Assembly (NCBI RefSeq): GCF_963675165.1
Contig: NC_087377.1
Location: forward strand, 10,030,632-10,094,631
From: Halichondria panicea
Taxonomy: Eukaryota > Porifera > Demospongiae > Suberitida > Halichondriidae
Direction: 5' to 3'
Length of the DNA stretch: 64,000 bases
The notes under the pieces are model-generated. The model did not search any database and was not told the origin of the DNA. It worked only from the letters and a program-made list of their open reading frames with translations. Positions 1-11,616 of this stretch are shown here, one piece after another. Positions within the stretch are counted from its first letter, which is position 1, and each line of letters begins with the position of its first letter. The position numbers and the translations under genes are program-made.

Positions 1-379
1 ATGTTTTGAGGGGCCTCATATAATATATCAAAAACCTCTGCAGTGGAGAGTTGCTAGCGGTTAGTAAACAGTAAGTAAGTTGTAGAGTCTATACCTGCCG
101 TATTTATATACATGTACAATGGCATACAAAGGTGCATTATATATATTCATAGAGCCAGAGTTGAAGTGTACGTGTAGATATAAATGTCTATATAGTCTAG
201 CATGCATTGAGATACTACACAAGTGCCATGCAAACAATTAAGAGGTAATACCTTGTAGTAAGCATACTCGGTAGCTTTGCCTACAATCAGGCTTACTAGT
301 AGAATGCATGTAGATCTAGTATATAAATGTAGCTAGCTTATTAGAAAGTTTTAATAGTGATGTATCTCCACGTACATAC
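1..379. other. Left edge: intron of RA, no further exon seen
   Basis: This stretch lies downstream of the RA signal exon on the minus strand and should be its first intron. I see AT-rich sequence with TA-rich runs and no second exon that I can defend; the next exon probably lies beyond the left edge. Confidence 0.4.
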
Positions 380-449
380 CGTTCTCTCCGGTTTGGCCTT
401 GGACCAACAGAAAGGAGACACCCCAAATAAACAGCAATCGACTGATCAT
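380..449 (-). CDS. RA: signal-peptide exon of a leftward receptor gene (partial)
   Basis: Reading leftward from an ATG at 447-449 the exon encodes MISRLLFIWGVSFLLVQGQ, a short basic start, a hydrophobic core and a small-residue end, typical of a cleaved signal peptide. It stops at a consensus donor (G|GTATGT) in phase 1, the phase used by every signal exon in this window. An in-frame upstream ATG at 531-533 would add about 28 residues before the hydrophobic core, so the inner ATG is preferred. The rest of the gene is outside the window, so its family cannot be stated; a secreted or type I membrane protein of the same receptor cluster is likely. An inverted copy of its 5' region lies at 1973-2020. 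Confidence 0.5.
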
Positions 450-472
450 TCTTGAAGCAACACTAGAACAAT

Positions 473-520
473 GTTTAAACATAGATAGTAGAGGAAGGGG
501 ATTGTGAACGAGATCACGTG
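473..520. repeat. Inverted repeat arm covering the RA 5' region (left copy)
   Basis: About 48 bp just upstream of the RA signal exon, including the stretch read leftward as coding or 5' UTR before the inner ATG, recurs in reverse complement at 1973-2020 with only one or two differences. The two arms enclose about 1.45 kb without a recognisable gene. This could be a remnant of an inverted duplication of the gene start. Confidence 0.6.
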
Positions 521-1972
521 AACTCAATTTCATGGACTGTCCGTGTTAGACGGAAGCATTAGCAGAATGGCCGGAAGTAGACAGGAAGTATATAGATCTG
601 TGTTGCTGGGTATGGTTGCAGCCTCCTCTGTGGGCCCTTCTGCTAGTGAAGACATATCAAGGAAGTAGGACTCTGAGCTATGTGTGTATGCAAGCTTTTA
701 GTTTTGAAATTCTTTTTTTTGTAGGTTCTTTCTACTCTGGAAATGTGTCCATGCTACAATTATACAATATATAATATCCATGACAACTCATCATCTATAT
801 AACATTATTATGAACTGCAGACAAGCGCAAGCTATGACATTGTAAAGATACACGTACATTATGAATGATATGAGTCAGAATGTGTTGTCAGAGTCCGGTC
901 TTCTGCGTTTGGGTAACGGTTCGTGAACAATTTTTTGACAGAACTTACCTGATCAACTATAATAAGTGTAGAAGAGTGATGCTTTCACAAATCTAATTAA
1001 ACATTTAAGGCCAGGATTTTCATCACAAAAGTTCAGGGAATCGATGTATCTCAATCAAAATAGCACAGCACGCTGGTAAAGAACTGGAGTGATGAGTTGA
1101 GAGAGGGGGTATAAGGGTGTATTCAGAACGTACTGACAAATTCCAAATGAGCTGGCACTGAACACACGAGGTGACGATGACATCAACTCTTGGTAGCTTG
1201 ACAATGGTGAGCACGTTCTTGACGGCAATTAGTTCAACACTGACTTGGCAACCAAGAAGTGGAGAGATTCAAGAGTTGCTGGTCGACTCAGGTAAAGGCT
1301 GATGAGAGCAGACGGGGGATGTCTGCTGCTTCTTGCTTTTCTATCGCTGAAAAAACGCAATTTCTGACTTCCCATGCCCATTGTTTACAATCACACCTGT
1401 GTGGGAAAAGAGCAACATGACATTTTCACACTTTTTCATTGAGGCAAAATTATTCTTTCGAGTTAGTACAGCTACTATGTAATAGCTATTCTCATAGAGT
1501 AAAGCTAAAAGAATCAGAAAATGCACACTAAAACTTTCAATTGTGAACGGTCAGATCAGGACACCCCACACAAAGAAGGCACCCCATTCGACTTATTTCA
1601 CAACACTGGAGAACAACAAAAAGCTTATATATCAAAAAAAGGGGCTATCCTGTTAAAGCTCAAGTCAAGGAAACAGCCAATATGCTTACTAGCTTCTAAA
1701 AGTGTATCAGAAACTAGATTCTCCCCAAACAGTGCTAAAAACAGGTAAATGGTGAGTCATAGCTAACTTGTAGCTCAACAGGTATATCTTATTACTTAAA
1801 ACGCTCAAAATATTGTTAGTATAGATTACTACTGACATTAAGGCTCTTAGATAGTCGTTTCTTACCTTTAGAACCGAGTAAAACTCTGAAAAGTCTTTAG
1901 CCCGCTCAAAATTAGTCAATTCGCGGTCTAACGCGGATAGACCTCAGCTCTCATGTATGATCTATAGCGCAC
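521..1972. other. Intergenic spacer, no gene recognised
   Basis: Short reading frames occur on both strands, but none has splice context, a signal peptide or resemblance to the neighbouring families. There are T-runs and short AT-rich palindromes only. Confidence 0.5.
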
Positions 1973-2020
1973 GTGATCTCGTTCACAATCCCCTTCCTCT
2001 ACTATCTATGGTTTAAACAC
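1973..2020. repeat. Inverted repeat arm (right copy of the RA 5' region)
   Basis: Reverse complement of 473-520. It contains the same CACGTGATCTCGTTC start and the same CCTCTACTATCTATG segment, then diverges. On the plus strand it would be the beginning of a rightward copy of RA, but no signal exon follows, so only the edge of the duplication is left. Confidence 0.6.
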
Positions 2021-3300
2021 TGTACTTTAGCTCTAAATAATAATTAATAAAACAATCATGTAGAATGTACCTATAAGCTATAATTATTACTGATTGGGAG
2101 TTGGGCGTGGCCTGATTTTCCACTGAGGATTGCGCATGTCCAGATACTAATTTTGGCCTGTAGATTGCGCGCGGTACTCATACCAGAAAACAGGAAAGGT
2201 TGAAAATCATAAAAATCATAAAAATGACCTCATAAGTATCATGTACAACAACAATGACACCAGAAACTACAACACTATAGCTAAAAAGTACCACAAAAAC
2301 ATTTGCAATGTGAAAAGTTGCTAATTGGCCGGGGGAAACACCAAAAAGCGTAGACACAAGAAATATCCAGCAAGAGCATAACTCCAATCCTTTACAACGT
2401 CATTCACATGTACATTTTTCACATAATGTTTTTAGTTTTTCCATCCTATTAATTTTGGTGGTTTTCTCGAACAGAATGTTGAGTGTTTGAGTTTTGTGAT
2501 GAGTTTCCCTAATAATTATAGTGTTGAGCACATACATTTTCTGTGCAATTGACTCCATCTATGCATTTTAGCATGGAAGTGATGAATGCCAAATGTGGTG
2601 GATCAGGATTACTATGAGATTAGTTAATTATATTGTAAATGCATCAACACTTATTTGTAGAGTCCTCTTCATGACGTTGTAACGGATCGATTGGAGTTAT
2701 GCTCTCGCTGGATTGGTTATATTATGGTTACCTCTCTAATATTGGGCTCAAAATGATGGTAGAATGAGGATGTACTGTAAATCCAGAGTGTTTGTGCAGT
2801 ATACGTATAGGTTTATGCTATATATATCAGTGTGTCATGACACTGTATGAGCTGCATATAATATATATATACATGTCCCTAATGTGAACTTTCACATTAT
2901 TTTAAAGATAAATATTGTGTATCTGTATATATATACGAATTTATACAGTTTAATACGCTCAGATTTCAAAGCCTATAAAAGGCTCTAACAGCAGCATACG
3001 AACAAGACAATATAGAAGATGTACAGGGGGGGAAAAATAGAATTGTCGATTATACCTTTACATACTAGCCTGCAGCTGTGTCCAAACGTTCCATGATCAC
3101 TGTAGCTACATATTTCTATTGTTTGTATACCTCTGTTAGCTATAAATAGAACTGATAATTCAACTGAGCAGTGCACAATTCCAATCACTGCATGGAGTTA
3201 CATGTATACTGTTAGTGGTCAATTCGATAATTATGTACATGTCAGTAGACATTATACAGAACATAAAAATATAACATTATATAGTGTCACATGCGTGTAA
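2021..3300. other. Intergenic spacer, no gene recognised
   Basis: AT-rich DNA with many TATATA runs. I see no exon with matching splice sites and no similarity to the receptor exons elsewhere in the window. Confidence 0.5.
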
Positions 3301-3496
3301 AAATAGTAGACTAAACACATTAGTAAGAAGGAGCCTGTGAGCACATTTTTGGCACACACCGAACACGCAGCCATAATGAAGTTCTGTGCATGCATATACA
3401 TAATCCAGTTTTATAGTACACATGCATGCAGTACAGTGGTGTGGTGATGTGCGGCTCCCCAAGCTCCTTCTTACTAATGTGTTTAGTCTACTATTT
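3301..3496. repeat. 33-bp perfect inverted repeat around a 130-bp spacer
   Basis: The arms at 3301-3333 and 3464-3496 are exact reverse complements (AAATAGTAGACTAAACACAT at the start of the left arm). The right arm contains the stop codon and last codons of RB1 (stop at 3491-3493), so the terminal coding bases of that gene are duplicated in inverted orientation just beyond its end. Confidence 0.75.
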
Positions 3497-6461
3497 TCTT
3501 CTCCGTTGTTCTGTAAGCAGCTTAGTATTGCTATATGATCCACGCTGGACTCCTCCACTGGATATTCCCTGGGTCGTTGGTGGGCCGCCTGTCGACCACT
3601 CTCTGGCATAGGTCAGCTGAAGTTGTGAATGTGTGAGTTGGTTTGTAATAATTTCACGAGATAAATCAGGGATTTTTTTCTGAATACACAAAATGTTATA
3701 CATAATAAAAATTAATGATATTCACTATATTATACAGCACGTCTGACAAAACATGAGCGCCTTTGTTATGCTGTGTAATGAATTCGAGGGTTATCATATC
3801 AGGGGTTTCAGCCTTATTGTAAAATACACATTAATTTTTATGCTCTATAGCTAATAGTGGAGATTTACATGACCTATACAATGTAGTTAGCATCGATTCC
3901 AGGCCGATTAAAATACGTTAATGTGGCCTGGAATCAAGGCTAATCTATAGTCATACCTGATGAAGAGCCTCTCTTGAAGCTGGCTTTGGTTTCTTGGTAT
4001 ATACATTGACAAGGGCATAATTTCCTGGGGCTGTCTGGTGCTCAATAGAGTTTAGGTCAGCATAGAGGGAGTCGGCAGGAGGGGAAGATGATATATCACG
4101 CCTACATTAATAATTAATTTGTACAAAATTATCCTTTTACCACTAAACTACAAGATACATGGCATAAGCTGCTAAAATACGAAACAACTCACTTGAGCTT
4201 TTCAGTATCTCTTGGGTTTGACTTACAATTAATTCAAATCTGTAAATGTTCGCTACATTACTTAAGTTGCACTGATAAGGGACGTTAAATGAAGTAGAAA
4301 AACTTGCCTCGTTTGCAATAACACATGTAAAAGAGCACCCCCACACCAAAACCAAACATGAAAACAAGGAGAATATCAGCCAAAAAAGCATCCACAAACA
4401 ATTCCCATTACGCTAGCCGGTGCTAGTATCATCAGAATGATCACCACAATCAGCCAAACAGAAACTGTAGAACATCGAATCCTAAATACATAACACAATG
4501 TACTATTAGACCATGCATACGTGAATGTGAAAGCAAACTGTTACAGTAGCTACAATATCTACTCTTGACAATAATTATGACATGAGACTTACAAACGCAA
4601 GATCTCAATCCAGCTGTTTCAACATTTCCATCAATGCAAGTGAGTTGATATGAACCAGACAAATCATAGATAACTGAAGTACAGCTCAGAGTAGCAGTCG
4701 TAATTCTAAGGTGAGACACGCTGCTAGCAGTAACGACTCCGTCAAGCTGGTAGGACACTCCACTGCCCACGAATAACAAGAGGGCACTCACAGGGCATGT
4801 GCTAAAGTTAAGATTGCTCTGAGTGTCAACTATGGTTCCATCATACACAAGATTTGCACGATAGCACAGATCAGTGGATGACGTGACAGGTACACAAGTC
4901 AACTGTGACGTCAGTTGTATGTTGGAGGTGCTGAAATCCAATGGACGCAACTCTCGACATCCAAATCCTTGTTCAAACTGGATACGAAAGTCCCCACTTT
5001 GCTCAGAGGTACAGTTTTTACCAAGATAGAATGTGAGGCAATTCATTGCTCCCAACGTACTGTCATCAATGACAAGTGCTCTATCTATAATTATGATCAA
5101 AGTACAGTGCAAGTAACATAACGTAACTTCTAATCATAACAAATAGATCTTACCTTCAATTTCAGCAGACATTTCACTGCTTGATCCAGCCACATTAGTG
5201 ACGGTCACAGTTAACGTGTACACATCATTCTCCACTGTGTCTGTGAGCTGGTAGGATGAACCAGAGATAAACACTGCACTACCACTGATACCCCCAGCTG
5301 AAGTGTAGGTTATGGTTGGTACAACATTTAAGGGAGGTGTCAAACTGAACTGCTGGGTCATTGCTGCTCTGAACCTGTGATGACTACATCATTTGACTGT
5401 TATTATTATATCCTTCACTTACTCCCTCCACCAAACTCCATGATCCCCTGATAGACAGTGATGGATTGGAACAGTCAACGAATCCAGTGGGTTAAGTTAG
5501 TATATACAGGAGCTGAGAAATCGTATAATAAAAATGAAATCTCTGGCACGTGGTCCACTCACTTCTTATGTTGAACATCACAGAAACATCAATGCTGCTG
5601 TTCAGTACTCCAGGACACACAGCACTGGCAGCCACTACACAGACAGTGTGAAACCCGGTGTAGCTCAGTCCAGTCACAACGATGTTGTTGTCAGTCACTT
5701 CCACTGAACCACTCACTGCCTCCAACCACACTGCCATAAAATGTTATCGCTGTCCCAAACATTTCGCTATTGCTAACCAAAAGCGTAACTTGTCCAGTTA
5801 ACTGGTCAACCACTGAGTAAATTTCAATTACAGTGCTGAAACTATTCTTACCTGCAGTAATTATAGTGAAGTTCCCGACTTGAGGATCAGACGTAGAACC
5901 ACCAGCAAAACAAGTCACCACAGAACCATTTAGTGACTCAGTGACTACCAACTCAAGAGTGCATGGACATCCTTGTTGGCTCATTGTGGGGACTGATCAT
6001 ACTAACAATGAATGGTCCACATACACCTGCGCTATTTGGGGAGGCTGTGTGGGTGATAACAGTATTGCAGTCTCTTGGTAGACGAGGAGCGACTCTCCAA
6101 CGAGACAGGTCGTCAGGACTGTCATGAGAACAAGTGAGGCTGACGGTAGTGTTTGGACACACTTGAAGGAACCCATCAATCACAGTGCCACCATCGCTAC
6201 TGACTTCTAAACTGCTCACAGCATCTATAATTGTCACAGCATTGATTTTAATAGTTATAACTCTAGAACAATAATTATTGTGCCTACTTTATACTCCGAG
6301 GCGTACCTGTGCCTTTTTGGGGAAAACCTAGCACAGCTACAAAAATCTGCGAGGATAATAACAAAAATGCTAGATCTATTGCTAAATGTAACCTTAATAT
6401 GATGTAACTTACATATGCAGATAGATCGACAAGCCTCATTATCCACCGTTTGTTCTCCCAT
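3491..6461 (-). pseudogene. RB1: decayed Ig/FN3/sushi receptor with an ITIM-type tail
   Basis: Recognisable exons, read leftward: 6413-6461 (start MGEQTVDN, not a clear signal peptide), 5563-6224 (Ig-like domain running into FN3), about 5427-5512, 5154-5374 (second FN3), 4593-5084 (ectodomain ending in a sushi/CCP module with the final C..DG..C pattern), 4308-4464 (TM, possible GC donor G|GCAAGT), 3957-4101 and 3491-3616 (tail). The tail exon carries S-L-Y-A-D-L, which fits the ITIM consensus, and NYALV. Compared with its inverted paralogue RB2, RB1 has three separate 4-bp insertions (near 5961, near 5717 and in the exon at about 5500) and one extra T near 5347, each shifting the frame. The intron between the Ig and FN3 exons is missing and the two exons read straight through. 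The TM exon does not join the tail exon in phase. I infer a recently dead copy; assembly error is the alternative. Confidence 0.6.
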
Positions 6462-6969
6462 AGATCTTATCTACTCGTACTCTTGCCGCGCCCATAATTA
6501 TGCGCGATATGCATACACGGCTCAAACGCTGCCCATGCAGTTAAGATAATGATTTCATAATTATTATGAATGTCACCAGATGGGTTATGAATCATAACCC
6601 ATCTGGTGACGCCCTGGTGACACCCGGGCTTATAAACAGTGACATTCTATACTAGTCTAAATGTCCTATTAATTTTATACAACGACAGTAAGCTCTGCTA
6701 ACTAGATTTAGAGGTAGATCTAGTCTAATTATACTCATTAGATATATAGATCCAGATGTGATCTACAGCTGGCCTTTATATTCTAGACTATAGGCAGCCT
6801 GCTATAGAGCCCTATAATAATTAATAATTATAAAACTGACCACAACAATTTTCCTCAATAGATTCTCAGTGTTGTGAGGGTGTGTTCAGTAGGTCTAATT
6901 ATCTTTCCACATTTAACATGTAAGTTTAAACCAAATTAAACGCAACCACTAATTTATATTAATCTGCAG
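6462..6969. other. Head-to-head intergenic region between RB1 and RB2
   Basis: This contains the putative divergent 5' regions of the inverted RB pair. No signal-peptide exon for RB2 can be seen here, so its true first exon may be lost. The region includes a strong 39-bp palindrome at 6572-6610 followed by a partly repeated CTGGTGAC motif. Confidence 0.45.
6572..6610. repeat. 39-bp near-perfect palindrome
   Basis: Two 19-bp arms (GTCACCAGATGGGTTATGA and its reverse complement) flank a single A. It sits in the middle of the region between the inverted genes RB1 and RB2, so it may mark the axis of the inversion or be a cruciform-prone promoter element. Confidence 0.8.
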
Positions 6970-9016
6970 ATACTGCAAGCAGTTTAGAAGTCAGTATAGC
7001 GGCGGTGGCAATGTGATTGATAGGGCCCTCCAAGTGTGTCCAGGCACTACCGTCAGCCTCACCTGTTCTCATGACAATGTTATTGATCTGACTCGTTGGA
7101 GAGTCACTCCTCCTCTACCAATGGACTGCGATATTGTTATCACTCACACAGCCTCCCCAAATAGTGCAGGTGTATGTGGACCATTCATTGTTAGTATGAT
7201 CAGTTCACGCAATGAGCCAACAAGGATGTCCACTCTTGAGTTGGTAGTCACCGAGTCACTAAATGGTACTGTGGTGACTTGTTTTGCTGGTGCTTCTACA
7301 TCTGATCCTCGAGCTGGGAACTTCACTATTCAAATTATCGTAGGTGAGAACATAGTTTCCATTAGCTCCAATTGAAAATGTATATACTCTTACCTATCTA
7401 TCTATTATGTAGAGGGTATATTCGTCACTTAATACTAACTTTTTTGGTCGTTGTGATTATCATAATTATTACGGTATACAGAACCTTCCACTCCAACTGT
7501 TGATAGTGTGGAACACTCAGTGGTTGACAGGTTAACCGGACAAATTACACTTTTGGTCAGCAGTAGCGGCACATTTGGTACAGCGATAACATTTTATGGC
7601 AGTGTGGTTGGAGGCAGTGGTTTAGTGGAAGTGACTGGGAGCATTATCACTGTGACTGGATTAAGCTACACTGAGTCTCACACTGTCAGTGTGGTGGCTA
7701 CCAGTGCTGTGTGTCCAGGAGTGCTGAACAGCAGCGTCATTTTTGTTCCTGTGATGTTCAACATAAGAAGTGAGTGGACCACCGGAGTTTGTATTTCTCA
7801 CAAATTTTGGTGTTTTCTCAGCTCCTGTACTGACTCGACCAACTGGATTCGTTGACTGTTCCAATCCATCGTTGCCAATCAGTGGATCATGGAGTTTGAT
7901 GGAGGGAGTAAGCAAAGAATATATCCATCAAAATTATATGCATGCATACATCACAGGTTCAGAGCAGCAGTGACTCGGATGTTCAGTTGACTCCTCCCCA
8001 AATTGGTGCACCAACCATAACCTTTACTTCTTCAGCCAGGAGTTTCAGTGGCAATGCAGTGTTTGTTCCTGATTCATCCTACCAGCTCACGAACACAGTG
8101 GAGAATGATGTGTACACTTTAACTGTAACTGTGACTAATGCAGCTGGATCAAGCAGGAGTGTCTGAAAGAGTTGATGGTAAGCTCTCAAGTATTTCTTTT
8201 GCTGTGAGAAGAACCTCTATCCTGATGTTGTAGTTACTCCCTTCATAATTGATGACAGTACGCTGAGAACAATAAATTGCCTCACGTTCTCTCTCGGTCA
8301 AAACTGTGCCTCTGAACAAAGTGGAAACTTCCTTATCCAGTTTGAACAAGGAAATGGTTTATGTCGAGACTTGCGTCAATCAGATTTCAGCACCTCCACC
8401 ATACAACTGACGTCACAGTCGACTTGTGTACCTGTCGTCTCATCCGCTAATCTGTGCTATCATGCAATATTGATGTACAATGGAATGATAATTGATACTC
8501 GAACTAATCTCGACTTTGCTGGGTGCCCCATAAATGTCCTTGATTCTTTCCTGGCAGATGGTGTTTCCTACCAGCTTGACGGAGAAGTCACTAGCGGCAA
8601 CGTGTCTCACCGTACGACTGCTACTCTGAGCTGTACCGAAACTTTTGCCTCAGTATCTGGAGCAGCTGTGGTGACATGTGTTGACGGTCAGTGGAACAAC
8701 ATGGGCATACAGTGGTGTTCTAGATCATGTGCAGGTATATGTGTAATTGTTCACCAATGTATGTTATTGTACACATAACTCTACAGAATCCATATCTCTG
8801 ACATTCGTACTCACCTTGTTTTTTGGAGTCTTGGTTACCGTCTTGATAAATTTGGCAATGGTGTACATGTACAAGAGGTCTAAAAAGGTAACTCTGCAAA
8901 CTGAAACTGAAATGATACCACCACCTGCGATATACGAAGAGCCAGGAGACATTAAAACAGACCCCAACACTCAGGGAAATGTCGCCTATGGACATGTGCA
9001 GCCTCTTCGGCAGTAA
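6970..9016 (+). pseudogene. RB2: Ig/FN3/sushi receptor with ITIM tail, two frame defects
   Basis: Exons: 6970-7343 (Ig-like, cysteines in SLTCSHD and VTCFAG), 7482-7769 (FN3), 7822-7907 and 7957-8177 (second FN3), 8234-8734 (linker plus sushi/CCP ending VTCVDGQW...WC), 8787-9016 (TM plus tail). The TM is FVLTLFFGVLVTVLINLAMV followed by YMYKRSKK. The tail has two tyrosine motifs: IYEEP, a possible SH2-domain site, and V-A-Y-G-H-V, a strict ITIM match. Against RB1, exon 1 carries a 2-bp gain near 6995, and exon 4 has lost 2 bp near 8155 so that its natural frame meets TGA at 8164-8166. Use of a weak donor at 8156-8157 would rejoin the frame, so function is not excluded. No signal exon was found. 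The 3' half is intact and was copied onto RC2. Confidence 0.55.
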
Positions 9017-9927
9017 GTGGAACTTTTAGATTAGTTGCAGTGGATTGAATAATATTATTTTATTGTTTTCTGTGAACATTATAATCCTCATAATACATAG
9101 TTCTTTTTTGCCCAAACTTTTCATATTTAGTGAGTCCTAGGCCCAGATAATTATTTTTAGTTTCTATACCTATCATAATTCTGCATCATTTTTTCTTTCT
9201 AAATTGAAGTCAAAGGTCGTGCCCATGGCAGCTCTTTTTATACTCACAACACGCTCAGGATTCCAAAACAACTATGTTTAATCATTAGACTCAGAAGCCA
9301 GCTTACTAAATAGATATCATGCTAACACTGACTCACCGGTACAATGTTTCGACAGGTCCTGTGCAGTCCAGCTGCTGCTCAAATAGAGTCTTTGGATTCT
9401 TCACTTACAAGAGCTAGTCAGACATGAGATTGAATTATTCGACTGCTCGACCATGATAACTGTTTTTCTACTTGGCAGTGCACTGGTGTCAGTGAGGGAA
9501 AAGTAAATTTTTCCGTCGTTTCCGATGACCTGTATATATGTAGAAGAATTGCGCATGCACAGAGTCACGCTGATCTACTTCTGAAGACTATACTGTCTAG
9601 ATAGGCGTGGCCTGTCCACCAAAAGAAGGGTGGACATTGATTTCAAGCCTATATCTGGATTTTTACTGACGATGAGCCCCTGGAGCCTGGACCATTCATG
9701 ATGGCTCCAGTCCAGCCCCTCCCCTTCTTGTAGCAAGCTGAGCTCTGCGGTTAGAGGCATGGCCAATAAATTATTCATAACTTTGGTGGTTTTGGTTTTT
9801 GGGCGGGCCACGCCCATCTTTATTAGATGTCAGTCAGCAGTTTGCTAATATTAAAATTTATTCTGGTCAATTCTAGACAAGTCAACTCAATTGCGCTAGG
9901 GAATCTGTAGCCTGACAACTCGACAAG
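9017..9927. promoter_or_regulatory. RB2 3' flank and upstream region of RC1
   Basis: The first part (to about 9140) recurs after the RC2 stop codon at 22281-22390. From about 9178 to the RC1 start, the sequence recurs upstream of RC3 (24085-24823) and, more diverged, as a gene-less copy at about 22490-23180. Conservation of three copies suggests the promoter of the RC1/RC3 type lies here. Its position is inferred only. Confidence 0.45.
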
Positions 9928-11348
9928 ATGAAGCTGTTAAGTGTGTCCCTCTTAGCGTGTCTTCTGTTGAGCATCGGAGGTGAGCAGAGTTACATAATCA
10001 GAGCTGTTTGTTGCTCAAAAAGAGTTGTGACCACATCCATTGTTCATGTTGTAGCTAGCTCTGTTTCTATCCGCACAGCTACAGCACACGCACAGCACAC
10101 ACACACACACTGCATGCAAATGGTTTTGCTGATTGTAAGAGCTACTCATATTAATATTTACTGTACCTAGATCTATAAAAATAATAATTATCATTGTATG
10201 ACATGATTGTCATTCTTGTTCTTAAGCACACAACCTCACTCTGACGCGCGCTGTGATTGCTTAGAAGTTGGCTTAGTATGTATTTATTAACAGAAAAGCA
10301 TCCGTAGTTTATTCGGGGTGTTTCTTTAAGTGCGCTCTAGCTGTACTTGTTTTGAATACATTGGGTGTGTGTGTTTAGATCCTTTGTCAAAGGCTTTGAT
10401 GTACATGTATGGGTGAACCTTACCCTTGATGTGCCCACACACTGGTCGATTGGTGGTATTTTGTACCTAACCACCTATAGACAAAAATAGCCTCCTCTAT
10501 AAACAAAAGAGAAACACCACACCTTATAGAGAAACACTTCATAGACCTGTTGTTTTTAGGCAAATTTGTGTATTGAGATTGAGATTGACCACTTTGAAAA
10601 TTCTAGTCACATCACAGACACGATAACTACTCTCAATGAATTCTCCTTTATAGAGTCTCAAATCATCACTGTATCGCCCGCTGGCAACCAGACCGTGCCT
10701 GCTGGAAGTGATGTCAACATTACGTACACCTGCAACGTACCAACTGGGTTTATCGTAGAGTGGGTGTTCGGCGAGGTGCAACTCAGTCCCGGGTCATCAA
10801 ATGCACAACTCCTCGCCCAAAATGGAGTCATACTTGATCCGCCCACCGAGGGCCGGACGACCAACATCATTGTGACGAGGCTTGGCAGAGAAACGTTTGG
10901 TAGTAACATCCAACTGCGTTGCTCGGCTTTGCAACAGTCACCTGTTAGAATTGTGTTCGGAGACAGCTACTATGTGCGAACATTTGGTGAGTTTGTGTGG
11001 TGTGTCCATCCATGCATGATATGTGTGTTGTCTGGCATGTATAGTGTAATAACTGCACTGTATTGTATGTTGGCCGGGCCGGTTGTTCAAGTTTATAATA
11101 TTATTAAGCTTCTTTGCAAAAGTGTGTATGTACCAGCGCTTGTTCCGTGATATGCTGCCTGTAATTTATAGCCTTAAAGAGTACGTGTCATACATTGTTT
11201 AGTAACAACCAATGTAAAACATGTAGGTATCACAATCGTACAATCACCAGATTAGAGAGTTTGTCTTATAATAATTTATAAGCTTAATTATGCCAATGTA
11301 TTACCCCGTTAAGTATGTAAACTTGTATGACATGCAATGTAACTGTGC

Positions 11349-11402
<54 letters not shown>

Positions 11403-11413
11403 CCACCCCCACG

Positions 11414-11450
<37 letters not shown>

Positions 11451-11461
11451 CCACCCCCACG

Positions 11462-11498
<37 letters not shown>

Positions 11499-11509
11499 CC
11501 ACCCCCACG

Positions 11510-11546
<37 letters not shown>

Positions 11547-11557
11547 CCACCCCCACG

Positions 11558-11616
<59 letters not shown>

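Noticed and set aside
1521-1748. 75-codon frame and other 60-75 codon frames in 521-3300
   Set aside because: No signal peptide, splice context, recurrence or family resemblance; lengths expected by chance.
3426-3611. Plus-strand frame with a hydrophobic stretch and a proline-rich end
   Set aside because: It is the antisense of the RB1 terminal exon (3491-3616), which fits the RB1 phase and has a proper acceptor.
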